This document shows, one piece after another, positions 63,856 to 64,000 of a DNA stretch of 64,000 nt. Position 1 is the first letter of the stretch. Each line of letters opens with the position of its first letter. The position numbers and the translations under genes are program-made. Location: assembly GCF_013170845.1 (NCBI RefSeq), contig NZ_CP033367.1:6821001-6885000 (forward strand), given 5' to 3'. This DNA is from Mesorhizobium loti R88b. GTDB lineage: Bacteria > Pseudomonadota > Alphaproteobacteria > Rhizobiales > Rhizobiaceae. The notes under the pieces are model-generated. The model ran no database searches. It was given only the letters and a program-made list of their open reading frames with translations, and had not been told where the DNA came from.

Positions 63856-64000
63856 CCGGCGTGATAGCGGCGTTTTTCGAGGTGATAGGTTTCAAGGAGG
63901 GAGAGGCCCTTCCCCGCAGCCTCCGCCCGCTGAAACCTAATTCTGCGTGGAGTTCGGGTGAGTGGGTTTTCGGCAATCAGCCTCGATGGTGGAACGAACT
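63856..64000. other. End of window, no gene seen
   Basis: The last 145 bp show no start of nifS or another nif gene. GAGGGAGAGGCCCTTCCCC at 63899-63917 has some inverted symmetry but is not a clear terminator. Confidence 0.4.

Noticed and set aside
1..64000. tRNA, rRNA, CRISPR arrays or nod boxes
   Set aside because: Looked for by eye. No cloverleaf gene, repeat-spacer array or nod box consensus was convincing. A tRNAscan or motif search would be decisive.

Overview
The window looks like part of a rhizobial symbiosis plasmid or symbiotic island (Mesorhizobium, Sinorhizobium or Rhizobium type). The strongest sign is at the right end. There an iscN-type Fe-S gene sits behind two perfect NifA upstream activator sequences (TGT-N10-ACA) and a perfect sigma-54 -24/-12 promoter, and is followed by a nifU-like gene. 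Dense insertion sequences, many truncated or frameshifted, fit this kind of replicon. The species cannot be fixed from the sequence alone.

Layout. 1-3.3 kb: an IS110 end and an IS407-type element split by an IS21 element with a 7-bp target duplication. 3.9-5.2 kb: a GlxA/AraC regulator beside a leftover 3' end of a sarcosine oxidase gamma gene. 5.4-12.9 kb: one IS66 transposase gene cut into three pieces by two different recombinase-in-trio (RIT) elements, the first decayed and the second intact. 13.6-19 kb: an ABC transporter operon (ATPase, Tat-type binding protein, fused double permease) ending in an M24 hydrolase. 20.4-21.9 kb: a second M24 hydrolase followed by a ruined class I glutamine amidotransferase gene. 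22-26.6 kb: IS1595, IS110, IS427-type and IS630 elements. 26.8-32.9 kb: soxBDAG operon 1 with a divergent GlxA/AraC regulator. 33-35.5 kb: IS30, IS3 and IS110 remnants and an intact IS407-type element. 35.6-38.3 kb: a polar amino acid ABC transporter. 38.8-40.5 kb: an intact element inserted in a CTAG site. 41.1-44.2 kb: kbl, a fold-type IV transaminase and an Lrp/AsnC regulator. 44.9-50.3 kb: a third M24 hydrolase, a kbl ghost, an MmgE/PrpD protein, an intact glutamine amidotransferase and a fourth M24 hydrolase. 50.8-57.3 kb: IS630 and soxBDAG operon 2. 58.3-59.7 kb: an intact IS1111-group element. 59.9-62 kb: an EctB-like aminotransferase and a 2-oxoglutarate dioxygenase. 62.9-63.9 kb: the nif-regulated iscN/nifU-like pair.

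How it may work together (inference). Between the mobile elements there is a catabolic island for small nitrogenous, probably N-methylated or compatible-solute-like compounds. It has two uptake systems, four creatinase/ectoine-hydrolase-like M24 enzymes, a gamma-glutamyl-type amidohydrolase, two heterotetrameric sarcosine oxidases, Kbl, a transaminase and GlxA/Lrp-type regulators. Ghost copies (soxG, amidotransferase, kbl) show that the modules were duplicated and partly lost again. A roughly 400-bp tract shared by two M24 genes points to gene conversion. The substrates are not known from sequence.
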